From: Zingiber officinale
Lineage: Eukaryota > Streptophyta > Magnoliopsida > Zingiberales > Zingiberaceae
Assembly: GCF_018446385.1 (NCBI RefSeq)
Contig: NC_056001.1
Coordinates: forward strand, 7,955,600 to 8,019,599
DNA: 64,000 bases
Direction: 5' to 3'
Positions 13,501 through 24,364 of the stretch are shown piece by piece (position 1 is the first letter of the stretch; each line of letters begins with the position of its first letter). The position numbers were made by a program, and so were the translations under genes. A model generated the notes under the pieces. That model worked only from the letters and a program-made list of their open reading frames with translations, ran no database searches and had not been told where the DNA came from.

Positions 13501-16500
13501 ACCTAACTGACACGACTCACAGGACAAATACTCTAAGTGAGAAAGACTAGGATGTAATTGTTTCAACTTATCAAGACCTAGATGTCCCAAATGAGCATGA
13601 ATAAGAAATGGAGATGCCGCCGGCGAACCAACAAGAGAGGGTTGTTGAAGCCGATAAAGTCCATGAGACACATCCGACGCCAATCATCCTCCTCGTACTC
13701 CGGTCCTGTAAGGAAACAAACATTTTAGTAAAAGAAATAACACAATCAAGAGACCGAGTAAGTTGACTTATTGACAATAAATTAAAGGGAGCTCCGGGAA
13801 CATAAAAAACATTATGAATGGCAAGAGACGAAGAAGGATGAACAATACCAATACCCTTGGACTCAGTTTGAGAACCATTGGCCATGGTGACAATTGGTAA
13901 ATAACCAAAAGTAGTGAGAGAAGAAAATAGAGATTTATTATCAGTGATATGATCATTGGCCCCAGAATCAAGAACGTAAGGACCTGAAGAGAGAGATATG
14001 CCAACAAAGGAATTACCAGGGTGTCAACCGTAGCAGTGGAATCAGAAGCCTGACAATCCTCAAACCATTTCAGAAAGTCATTATAGGAAGGTTGTGGGGT
14101 CGGATCTAGTGTTAACTGTGAAGTGGAAGCTGAAGAAGCAACAGAATTCTGAACGATCTGAGCAGCGCGAGGAGGTCGACCATGCAAACCCCAGCACTTA
14201 TCAATCGTGTGGCTCGGGCGGTGGCAATGATCACACCAAGGACGGCCTTTGCCACCCTTACGAGACGGAGGTCTGTTGTTGTGTTGAGACCAAAGTTAGC
14301 GAGTCAACAGGAATGGAAGGAGGTATCGTCAAGATCTTGGCCGGGACATGGAGGAGAGATGCCCAAGTATTGTCCATGGTAGCTTCTGTGGGGCTGCCCA
14401 GGATTTGATCATGAACATGAGAATAATATGTGGACAGACCATATAAAGCTAAGGACATAAAAAATTTCTTCCGATTTTCAAGCTCTTCAACAAGACTAGC
14501 CTCAAGTGTTCATTGAAGTCACAAAAAAGGCTATAGACCGAACCCAAATAAGTTGACATTGAATCCTTAATCTGATGGGCACTGAGGATAGTCATAAGAT
14601 CTTCACATACTTGATAGAGTCGCCGAGAGGTGTTTGTAAAGAGTTGTTGAGCCTGTGTCCAAATGGCTTTGCAGGTTTTGCGAGTAGGAAGACATTCCTA
14701 AGAGATGGATGGATGGTGGCTCAGATAATACAACACAACTGAGCGTCAACCTTCTTCCATAGAGGACGATCGACGACTTGAACATCTTCAGTTTGAGTGA
14801 GATGTGTCTCATAACCTTGTCCAACAAGCCAAACTTAATGTGAGATGCCCAAAAGACGTAGTTTTTACCATCCAACTGTTCGGAAGAGAGGAGTGTAGTG
14901 ATGTGGTTGGTAAATATTGAAGTATCTGACTTTGGGATGTCGAATGTAGTCATTGATTAATTTGGAAAGAACTATGAAGAACGCTGGTTGTCCCCTTCTC
15001 TGGTGAAAACTCCCTGCTTCCGCAACCACGTCGGCAGAAAGTCCACAGCAGCCTCAGTGATGCACTCAGAGATGAGCTTGCTGGAAATGAAGATGAAACG
15101 GCTGACTGGAATTGAGAAGAAGATGCTCACTACTCTGTCGGCCTCCTCTTCTGTTGAACACCTTGCGTTAGCAACCACGTTGGCAAGGAAATCTTCGGAT
15201 GTAGGGACAGAGAGGAAGAAAGAATAGCCATAGAAGAGGGAAGGACAGCCGGATTCCTCTGTTAGAAACCACGTCGGTGGGAAGCCTTCAGAGAACAGAA
15301 CCACTGCGGCAATGAAACCCTAGATTGAAGCCGGCACTCTTCAACAAGGATCGGGAGATGAGGGAAATCCACCGCGCCAGAGCAGAACTACTTCGCCGAA
15401 AGGGAACACTGAGGAGACGTTGTCGCCTAGAACCCTAAGATGAGGTCGTCACCTTCCCCATAGCCATCGGAGATGTCGTCGTTGTCGGAGAACAGAGGAG
15501 CCCGAGGCGGGATAGCTTCGTTGGCCGTCAGGGATGGGAGTCAGCCTGCGGATCGCGCGCTTGCGGGTCGCGTCGAGGACGATCGCGCGATCGTTGGCGA
15601 ATACGAAGAGGGTGCTGTCAGGAGGAGGTGGAGAAGAGAAAACGCAAGAGAGCGACGGCATAGGAAATTAGGGTTTTTCTTTTAACCTGACTCTAATACC
15701 ATGTTAAAAGAAAACCGTGTATTAGACACCACGGAGTTATTGACTTATATAGAGAAGGATATAGAGCATAATTACAATAATACCCCTAGTTATTATGTTA
15801 CAATATTCTAACAATCCTTTTCCCTTCATTATCTATCCATGAAATAAACATAGAGAAAAAAAAACCTTTACGGAGGTAGCAAGAAACAAATTATTAAGAT
15901 GAAAAAAATTAAACATAATATAAATTCTAACTTTATAAAATATACTGCTATTAATGAACTAAATTATTCTACATATAAATTTGATTTAATTTTAAACTGA
16001 TCAAAATAAATCTTGCTTAAACCTACCTCATCCACCATGCCTACTTGGTGGATTTCAATTAACCCTAAAACGACTTTTACCCAATAAGAAACAAGCATTT
16101 CATAAGATAATATTAAAATTTAAGCTCGACATTCAATATTTCAAATATAACTCAATAGTAAACACCTATAGCGATCAAATATTAATAAACTATTTTTTAA
16201 TTAATTATATTTAAAAAAGTATTGAAACTGTATACACAACACGGTACCAAAATCTGTGTTCGGGTCATAAATCAAAAGTCTGACACGACTAAAAATTGTA
16301 AACCTTAGGTCAACCCTTCCCCGAACCTTGTATTAACAGAAGCTTCGTGCACCAGGCTACGCTTCTACTACACTTTTACTGGCAGTTGGCTTATGATATA
16401 TATGCTTTCATAATGATGTCTGATATAGCATTATAATTTATATATGTGGAATGAACCATAAATTTAGTAAAATTGACTATAAGATACTATCACTTTCAAT

Positions 16501-18729
16501 TATGTTGATTGTGAACATAATAAGAAATGGTAACAATTGGGTAAAACAAAATAATGATGATTTTGGAAGATAAGCTGGCAGTATGTTTGCAGCATATTTG
16601 ACCAGTTGAATGTGTTGATCAACTGTAGCTGATACAGCTGTCATACCAGACACCCAACTAGCATCGAAGAGCAAGGGAAATACCAAAATCCAATGCTCAA
16701 CACTAAACAAAATGTAAATAATTCACTTTAACATGGAGGCATAACTAGAACTTTATCTAATTAATCTATCATGTTATCATTATATACTACTTATGCATTA
16801 ATACTCAACTACTCTACGCTAACATCCTCCATTATTGCCTCTAGATTCTTGAGACAAGGGCTAAGATGAAGCACTAGGCACTCTGAGATGTATTTGTAAT
16901 TGGTATTTTGATACTTTTAGACTTATGTAGCTTTTGTTCACTTGTTTTTATTTTTATTTTGCACTAATAATTTATGAACTTTTTAGATAATCTATGTTCC
17001 GGACATAGTGATCTGTTTGAAAACAGTTTTTATGTTTATCATGTCAATTTTAATAAACATTCATTCTTAGTTCTTTTTGTGCTTTATGCTAATAGATAGA
17101 AATGAGAATTGTATGAGTGGCATGTGTTGGCACTCTTGTTACTTATTCAATTGCTGCATAGTGATTGCCTATGGAATTTTCGTGCCACTAACTCAGTCAT
17201 AGCCATGGGAAAGGGATTGATTAGATATGCACAGAAACAAAGATATAATAAATCAAAAATCAGAAAATTTGACTGGAAAACTCTCCACTATAACTCCAAA
17301 ATTGAGAAATTTTATTTGGTAAAAGAAACTAAGAATTAAACAACTTATGCAATGCTAATATACCCGTGCAGGTGGCAACAGTGAAACACTATAATAATAC
17401 TGAACAAGATACTACTATTTGGTTGATGATGTATCATGATGTACCTCTAGGTTTTCAGAATAAAAGTAATATAACTTAAGCATTTTTTTATGCTTTTTCT
17501 CAAGGTCATTATTCTTCTGGCTTCTAATTGAATTCCCTAGTGAAACATGTGCACAATTTTTCGATGATCAATGAAGTGTTAACAGTCTTCAACGACTTGT
17601 AACATTAACATTTCGACAAGTGGCTTAGCAACTAAATATCATAGACAGGAAACATTGACCCAGATCCTTAAAATGTGTACAAAAAAAAACGATGGTCCGG
17701 TGCACAAAGCTCCCACCATGCGGGGTCCAGGGAAGGATCCTTAAAATGTGTATCAAACGTAAAATAATATAATATTGTAGGTCAGTTTCTGATCCACAAG
17801 TTGTAAATGTCCACTGACACTTTAACATAGCCTAGTGATATTAGAACTTGGAAAACCTTGTGTGCACAACTACCTCACCACGTATCATGCCAAAAAATTT
17901 AGTTTAAGCATAGCCAACACTATAGAAGAATCCTATGAATTGGATATAGCATTCATTGGGAAAAAAACAATAATGAAGATTAATACTTGCATTGAAGAGC
18001 CAACTAAAAATAACAGTACACATCCAAACTTAAGAAGAGAATTGTGAAATTTATAGTTAAAGGGTGATAACTTGCAACAAAATCAAAAATCAGAAGAAGC
18101 ATTTAAGGTGCAAAAACCTACCGCATAGTAGGCCTTCTTGATATCTGCAGCACTTGCATTCTGACTAACACCAATGACATCATAATAATCCCTTGCGGAC
18201 AGTGATTGCGTTCCTACACATAACAGAATGCCCGGTATGAGCGAGGCAAAACACCTACATATTTGGGGGAAAACAGAAAACGAATAGTTTTTGGACTCAC
18301 CGTGAAAAAACCTTTTCGGGAACAAGTTCCGGCGTGTACTAGCATTCGTTGCTTCACGGAACGATCTCACTGCAAATTTAATTAGTTCGTAAAACTAGAG
18401 ATTTTCAAGTAAAGATATTGTTCCAAAATAGTCCTAATTCCAGATGAAAACGGAAACAAGAAAAGGGTCGTTTCACCTGCTCTGGACCTACCATCGAAAA
18501 AACTCCTAGAGGAACAGTGATTTCCAGACGCCGACCAGCGAGAGGATTCCCCCAACTGCAAGAAGTATCGAAAATATTACATCTTTCGAATTCGAAACTC
18601 ATAGGACTAAGAAACATCACAGCAGGATAAAATTTCCACCGTGGGAACTGGAGCATCCTCGACGAGCTTCGACCCGAGAGACCTTCGAGCGAGCCAGAAA
18701 GAGTTCTTGGCAGCTCTGGCCCTCATCAT
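1501..18729 (-). CDS. GFA2: Mitochondrial type I DnaJ (Hsp40) co-chaperone, GFA2-like, 18 exons, 444 aa
   Basis: Exons, high to low: 18729-18640, 18555-18492, 18369-18301, 18213-18122, 8418-8335, 8223-8185, 7550-7446, 7084-7034, 6944-6857, 6753-6689, 6606-6532, 3803-3731, 3312-3221, 3150-3079, 2088-2032, 1936-1888, 1755-1689, 1603-1501. All introns are GT-AG and phases agree, giving 1335 nt with a TAA stop. Residues 1-80 are an Arg/Ser-rich mitochondrial-type presequence. The J domain spans about 82-146 with HPD at 111-113, followed by a Gly/Phe-rich linker (147-181). Four CxxC zinc motifs sit at C224/227, C241/244, C263/266 and C277/280, then the client-binding C-terminal domain. Arabidopsis GFA2 is of similar length, with closely matching blocks such as GGADPE[10 protein letters not shown]. 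Type I DnaJ proteins deliver clients to mitochondrial Hsp70 and stimulate its ATPase. Exon 11 could end six bases earlier; the chosen donor keeps zinc-motif spacing. Confidence 0.9.
5296..5463 (+). mobile_element. tRNA-derived SINE (Au-like), full length, 17-bp target duplication
   Basis: A 168-bp element in the DnaJ intron between exons 11 and 12, antisense to the gene. It is flanked by identical 17-bp direct repeats atgtgctaacctaggat at 5279-5295 and 5464-5480. It has a tRNA-like head with pol III B box GGTTCGAATC at 5351-5360 and a candidate A box near 5310. The SINE body contains gtacaatggatccttccctg and agcttcgtgcaccgag, and the element ends in a T run. This matches the plant Au family layout. 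The perfect duplication points to a fairly young insertion. Confidence 0.85.
10771..10870 (-). repeat. 3' LTR of the intronic copia element
   Basis: A 100-bp repeat matching 15702-15813, with TG and CA ends. It lacks a ~12-base segment (agagaaggatat-like) present in the other LTR and differs at several more positions, so the insertion is not very recent. Confidence 0.9.
11184..14953 (-). pseudogene. Broken gag-pol of the intronic copia element
   Basis: Read right to left, the copia order is complete but spread over several frames. Gag starts at 14953. A CxxCxxxxHxxxxC zinc knuckle lies near 14190-14250, and the protease DSGA motif near 13955. The GAG-pre-integrase HxxH/CxxC region is at about 13490-13620. 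Integrase lies at about 12700-13450, with a TPQHNGVAE motif. Reverse transcriptase lies at about 11560-12250, where the usual YVDD box reads YVYD. RNase H (SDADWAG, about 11184-11435) comes last. Frameshifts and stops separate these blocks, and the RT catalytic box is altered, so no working polyprotein is expected. Gag-pol would normally supply capsid, processing, reverse transcription and integration. Confidence 0.85.
15702..15813 (-). repeat. 5' LTR of the intronic copia element
   Basis: A 112-bp repeat that pairs with 10771-10870. It is directly abutted on its inner side by the initiator-Met-type primer site at 15689-15701. ATCCT follows it at 15814-15818. Confidence 0.9.
17680..17735 (-). 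mobile_element. 5'-truncated SINE tail, minus orientation
   Basis: On the minus strand this reads the 3' end of the same SINE type: ccttccctggaccccgcatg, then gggagctttgtgcaccgg and a T run. It is flanked by the 17-bp direct repeat gatccttaaaatgtgta at 17663-17679 and 17736-17752. Only the last ~55 bases of the SINE are present. The SINE's own ggatcc overlaps the flanking repeat, suggesting microhomology at the truncation point. It lies in the large DnaJ intron. Confidence 0.75.
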
Positions 18730-18868
18730 CGGAGTCAACCGTAATCTCTCACCACCTTACGGACTGGGAAACGACCGGGATATGTCAGGCGCCGGTGGGC
18801 AAGAGCAACGCCTGCGCAGTTCAGAAGTGAACTTCAACAACAGAATTAGGGCTAGCGATACGCCAAGG

Positions 18869-18878
18869 TTATTTATAG
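18869..18878 (-). promoter_or_regulatory. Candidate TATA box of the DnaJ gene
   Basis: On the minus strand this reads CTATAAAT, about 140 bases upstream of the start codon at 18729. Transcription would then begin near 18840, leaving a 5' UTR of roughly 110 bases. It is the best TATA-like match in the GC-richer stretch just upstream. Position and sequence are the only evidence. Confidence 0.4.
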
Positions 18879-21800
18879 TCATTTATCCGCCAGCCGCCTT
18901 TGAAATTAATGGTTATTTGATTGGGAGAGCAGAGGGTGGGACCACGGTATACATGCAGCTATCTCCCTGGCGGGTACGTGGGTATAAAGGGATGGAGAGT
19001 GTAATTTAGGATCTAAAAGCGCCCAGCTAAATTAAAGGATATTTTCCCAATTTTTAAAATTTCCTAAAGGACACTCTAATTTCCATCTATTTTAATCCTA
19101 AATTAAAATAAAAACTTAACTTTTCTTATTTTAATCGAACCCAAAAAATTATGTCATTAAATTCATAATAATCTTTCAAATTTATCTATATTTTTATTTT
19201 TAAAACTTTAATAAAAAATATATATATATATAAAAAGTTAATAAAAATTAAAAAATCTATTTTTTTTATTATTATGTCATATATTAAATATTTAAATACA
19301 ATAAATAGAGTCAAAATCCATTAGACCTAAACTTCGAACCTGAATAATTATTTAAGGGTAGCTTGTTTTTTATTAAAATTTGAACTTCGTTCTAATTTTA
19401 CCTTAGAGTTATTAATCTTAGTTTACTTTTGAAAAGTTAAAATTATTTAATTGATTAGTAGCTTTGATAATATGAGTTTATTTATTTATAAATTTAAAAA
19501 TTTTATTGATAAATCAAATAATTTTTTTATCTGGCTATTTTATTAAAAATTTAGATTATTTACTAACTAATTTTGATGAAATCTATAATTTTAAAATTTA
19601 TATTATTTACTAACTAATTTTGATGAATTTTAAAATAAATTTATGTTAATACCTTTTTTATTAAAAAAATATGTATTGTCATAGTTCTTTAGTTTCATAT
19701 TTTAAGATTTATAACACTGTCAAATGAGAAAATTCTATAAATATCTTAGATTGATGATGGTATAAAATATATCTTTCTCGACCTTTTGACTAAGAGCAAA
19801 ATCTATTTTTATCATTTTAATATCTGATATAAAAAATTAAATTATTTTTTTCTAAGGAAAAATCTATTACAATAACTTAGAGTTCTCAAATATCATCCTT
19901 ATATTGTACTATTTTTAAGACCTAGTGCATCTTACTAAATTCAATTTATATATATTCATGTGTTATATTATACCTACAACATATGCACAAGATAAGTAAT
20001 ATATATTAATAAATTTAATATATATGTTGAAGATTCATCCAGTTGAATAAAAAATTTAATCTTATACAATTACCAGATGCCCTTAACTCAAATGAATTCA
20101 CAAATAAACTTTTTTTTTTATAAAAGTCATTCAAAATTTATTTATTTTCTCATTTATCCCTGAATTAATAGAAAAATAAATTATTAATCATCCAGTGTCA
20201 TCCAATATTAAAAAATCTCTGATGAATAAATTATGTATATAAATTTAATTTATAATTTTATCGACTAATTTAAGTTTATAAAGTAGTTAATAATAAATAA
20301 AACATTCACATAAAATGTAAAATATCAATTTATTTTTTTAAAAAAAATATAGAATTTATAAAACAATTTAATACAATGAAAAATTATTACACCCAATAAA
20401 TTGGAATTCATTAAAAACATCTTATAATCATATTAATCATCCGAGATCAAAATTTAAGGCTCCTTTTTATGAAAAATTAAAGCAGCACATCCCTTCAATA
20501 ATTACGTGAATATTTAGAGGAGCACAGCTCTTAAGAGTTAAATCTGAGTTCAAATGAATTATATTGAGCTGAATAATATAAAAATATTAATATTTAAATT
20601 TGAGTTTAGAAAAATACATATAATATTTGAAGCTAGATCCAAATCTTAAAAATATAAATAATTGGCCCAAATTATATTGAAAATAAAATTTGAGTTTAAG
20701 TTCAATTTAAATTATATTCAGATTATAATTCGAAATGATTTAAATTTGAATTTAATTCAAATTATTTAAACATTCATTTGAATATATTTAAATTAAAATT
20801 ATGTAAAAATAATTAAATTTCCTCATGAACGATCGTGAATAATAGAATAAAATATTATAGATTCAAATTCAATTTAAAAAAATTATCACACATATTTGGG
20901 TTGCTTGAATTCAATATTTAAATATGAATCAAATATTTTTTTAAATCAACTTATAAAACTCGTGAATGAACGAGCTTGATTCATTAGTTAAACTAATCGA
21001 ATGTGCATAATTATCAATTTATCATGGATGACGTAAAATATGTAAATGAATCATCAATTGGACATTGAATTGAGTCGTACAAGAGCATTTCCAGTGGAGA
21101 TTTTTTAAAAGATTTTTTAAATTAAAAAACTCAAGAAAATAAAATTAAAAAGCTCAAGAAAAATACTCTAATCATTGTGGAGGCAAGATTTGAGATTTGC
21201 AATTTAAGAATGACATGTAAGCTCTTGTAAAAACTTAAATCGTATAAATTCTAAATACCAGATAAGAACTCGTATATAGGAAAATAAAAATAAGAAAGAT
21301 ATAGTTTTAACATGAGCATGATATATATAAAAAAGTAAATATATAAGCATAACAACGAAATTGATTGAAGAATCATTATCCTTGTTCCTTTAGTGTCATC
21401 TTCCGGAAGATTCTAAGATAGAATAAAAAGCGTAAGCAAACAAAGAATATCTTGCTTGGGGTGCCTGGGTTGACGATGTCGAAAAGCTCTAAGTCAGTAG
21501 GGGAAGTAAGAGCTCAGTCAAAATTACCCTAAACCCTTGGGAGCCTCACCTTTATATAAGAATCTCAACCATTATCAGCTCATAGATAATAACGGATTGA
21601 GCTAAACGGTTTTACACATTGAACTCATATCTAATAACTCGAAACTCAATAAACCTAAGTTATATCACTTAAAAGAGTTTAAATTGTATTCGCGTGTTTA
21701 ATTTACAAATAAGTCTACCTAATAAGGATAATAAAATTCAACAATCTCTCACTTTGGCTATATGTGAGTTGTATGTGAAATATAAGTAACAATTTAATTA

Positions 21801-22302
21801 ATATCAAACTTTATAGATACAAGATATCCTGTAAACAATCTTGATTATTAACTTCATTGGTATAAGACTAAAAATATCATATATACTATATATAATCGTA
21901 ACTAGCACCAACAGTCATCATAATACTAATGTCATTAATGACAGAGATCAAGATGCAAATATATAGTATAAAATTTACATAAAATGTTATCAATACAAGT
22001 TAATTTTCAACTGGTCCTTAAATGACCTCAAAAGATGTTAGATCATATCTGCAAATATTTTATACTAAACAATAAGAGCAAATCATGACCCAAATTTTAT
22101 GATTCCAGAAGGAATTTATATCACATTTATAAACACTAAATGCTAAACAACATCAGTAAATTATGATATTGTAATTCAGAATGTCCAACAAATAAATAAA
22201 ATTCTATGAATATTTTAAACTTTAAGTACTTTACAACAATAATAAAAAATATATTTATCTTTATTATCAAATATAAAGTAATAAAATAAATACAGACTCC
22301 CA
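18879..22302. other. AT-rich intergenic spacer
   Basis: The first ~150 bases are GC-richer and belong to the DnaJ promoter side. Beyond about 19010 the DNA is very AT-rich, with many short A/T runs and no ORF or motif I recognise. A stretch at about 21080-21230 (ttccagtggaga ... tcattgtggagg) may be a small MITE, but I could not find matching ends. Confidence 0.5.
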
Positions 22303-23283
22303 TTAGATGAGTTCTTCTTCCATAAGGACTCTCATATCTATAATATATGCATGAAACACCTTAGGTACCAAGTCTTTGGTGAGTGGATCGACCAACATGG
22401 AATCTGTGCTGATATGTTCTACCATGACCTGATGACTCTGAACTCTTTTTTTAACTACTAGAAACTTGATGTCGATGTGCTTAAACTTCAACGAATTACA
22501 ATTGTTCTTGGTATAAAGTTATGTGACTTTATTATCGCAGTAGATTCTCAATGATTTATCATTATTATTAACGATCTACAATGCTATAATAAAGTTCTGT
22601 AACCAAATCATGTGATTGGATGCTTCGTAGCATGCTACCAACTCTGATTCTTTAGTAGAAGTAGCTAATAGCGTTTGCTTGACACTCTTCCAACATATAG
22701 CCCAGCAACAAGTATAGAAATATAGTTTGAAATTTATCTCCTGTTATCCAAGCATACAACAAAATTAGAGTATGAATATCCAATTACTTATAGGTGATAT
22801 CATCTCCGATACGTGAGCATGTGTCCTTTAGTTCTTTACAAATACTGCATCACTCTCTTAACCGCTTTCTAATGCTACGGTTCTAGGTTATTTACATATC
22901 CGCCTAACATCCCTACTACGGATGCTATGTCTGATCGTGTATAAACTTGTGCACAATGAGACTTCTCACTGGTGACGCATATGGAAATTGTTCCATCTTA
23001 TTTATTTCAAGTTCAGGTTGTGAACACTGCTGCAAGCTGAACTTGTCACCTCTTGACATAGGTGTGTCACTAGGTGTACAAATATACATGTCATGTCTTA
23101 TAAGTAGATTTTTAATATAAGCCTATTGTGAAAGTTCAAGAATGTCTTTTGAACGATCGCGATAGATCTGTATGCCTAAAATAAAAAATATTTCACCAAG
23201 ATCTTTGATTTCAAAATTACCAGATATAGGCAAGCAATATACCATTCACGTACAAAATAAGTATAACAAACTTGTTTCCAATT
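22303..23283 (-). pseudogene. Old copia element, 3' part: RT palm to RNase H (degenerate)
   Basis: Minus-strand remnants run from a mutated YVDD-like box (ILYVNGILLA, about 23240-23280) through RNase H (VKQTLLATSTKESELVACYE, about 22620-22690). They end with the family's C-terminal phrase (HISTDSMLVDPLTKDL, about 22370-22430). Numerous stops and frame changes are present. The coding trace continues at 28168-28310 on the far side of the gag-only LTR element, whose AACTT target duplication lies exactly at the break. It is the 3'-most surviving piece of an old minus-strand copia insertion. Confidence 0.8.
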
Positions 23284-23288
23284 AACTT

Positions 23289-24364
23289 TGTTGGGACCTT
23301 GACGTCCGCTAGAGGAGGGTGAATAGCGTCTCACCCAAAACGTCGCTTCCTACAATGGTTAGTAGGCACAACGGAATACAAAAACAAATACTAACAATAG
23401 AAAGTAAACCTAACACATTGATTTAACATGGTTCGGAGATAAAGCTCCTACTCCACGACTGCCCGTAAGGTGGACGATCCCGATCCGTCGGTGGATGATT
23501 CCCCGGAGAACTTCCGATTAGCTCGCGTAGCTCTTTGTGGTTGGAGAAACCTCGCCACAACCTCGTACAAGCACGCTAGATTACTTGGGCACTTGGAGAC
23601 TCTAATTAGGGTTAACCACCATAAATTCCATCAACCTCAACCAAGCTCCCAAGGCTTGGTTATATAGGCCACGGGTTGTAAAATCCCACCTACCAGTCGA
23701 CTGCCTCTTGTAGAAATTCGACCGTAACATCCCAACGGCTCGATACCAGTCGACTAGTAAAAGTACCAGTCGACTACTTCACACTGGCTGAGCGAACAGA
23801 AGTATTCTGTTCGCTCCCAATCGACTTCCCAATCAACTACACCAGTCGACTGCCCAATCGACTATACCAGTCGACTGATAAAACCACCAATCGATTGTTA
23901 CAGTACTGCTACAGTAACGCTACAATAAAATCCTAATTCTAGGATTTTACCTCTCAAGTACATTCACTTAGCACTCGTCCTCGCCCGACCAACCTAGACC
24001 TAGTCTTCTAGCCTCCTCCATCAACCTTGCATCCCTCAGATGTCTCCCCATCCTTCACGTCTTGCCTGCTGGAGTTTCCATCAGCCTTGTCATTGTTGTC
24101 GGATCTTCCTTTGCCAAGAGATCGCACCTCTGGGACTTCGTCCATTGCCAAGTCACACTTGGACTTACGTTGCCAAGACTACATGCTTGGACTTACACCG
24201 CCAAGACTCATCCTTGAACTTTCCTCCTTTGCCAAGATCACACTTGGACTTTCCTTGTTGTACCTATATCCTGCACACTCACAATGCATATCAAATACAA
24301 TAATAAATCTAACTTAAACCTTTGCCCAAATATCAAAACATAGGGTACCCAGATTGCTCCAACA
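23289..24364 (-). repeat. 3' LTR of the gag-only element, with CAGTCGACTG-type palindromes
   Basis: It pairs with 27105-28162. About 23690-23890 carries repeated (a)ccagtcgactg phrases, a near-palindrome centred on GTCGAC, plus decayed versions (caatcgact). A second region repeats phrases such as gccaagac, cttggactt and cttacacc (24110-24260). Neither LTR contains a convincing ORF. Confidence 0.85.

Larger units (their letters stand above)
10771..15813 (-). mobile_element. Ty1/copia LTR retrotransposon in DnaJ intron 4 (short LTRs)
   Basis: A 5.0-kb element in the same orientation as the DnaJ gene. Its short LTRs (10771-10870 and 15702-15813) begin TGTTAA and end TAACA. Both sides carry the 5-bp target duplication ATCCT (10766-10770 and 15814-15818). 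On the minus strand the primer site next to the 5' LTR reads TGGTATTAGAGTC (15689-15701), a variant of the initiator-Met tRNA site. A purine tract (aaggggga) precedes the 3' LTR at 10871-10880. The stretch from about 14960 to 15690 is an unusually long, GC-richer 5' leader. gag and pol are present but interrupted, so the element is not autonomous now. Confidence 0.93.
10263..16305. mobile_element. Unclassified insertion inside the split SINE, itself carrying the copia element
   Basis: Removing the copia element (10771-15813) leaves about 1 kb (10263-10770 and 15814-16305) that separates the two SINE halves. The left part has a GC-rich patch (about 10340-10480) with repeated ccacggggcctccgtgagg-like phrases, then T-rich DNA. 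The right part is AT-rich. I found no clear terminal repeats or coding motifs, so its class is unknown. It must be older than the copia insertion. Confidence 0.35.
10173..16362 (+). mobile_element. Split tRNA-derived SINE in DnaJ intron 4 (5' half 10173-10262, 3' half about 16306-16362)
   Basis: The 5' half has a degenerate tRNA-like head (ggtcgcgggttagagtcac) and body (gcaatggaggataaggttgt). The 3' half has the SINE tail (agcttcgtgcaccaggctac). The same 16-bp direct repeat, ttctactacactttta, lies just outside both halves at 10157-10172 and 16363-16378, as expected for one insertion's target duplication. About 6 kb of later insertions, including the copia element at 10771-15813, now separate the halves. 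Pairing the halves is inference from the shared flanking repeat and the complementary content. Confidence 0.7.

Noticed and set aside
15449-15685. Two 70-codon frames on opposite strands
   Set aside because: Both lie in the copia 5' leader; GC-rich DNA keeps both strands open by chance.
18641-19009. 122-codon plus-strand frame
   Set aside because: Antisense to DnaJ exon 1, its 5' UTR and promoter; no independent support.
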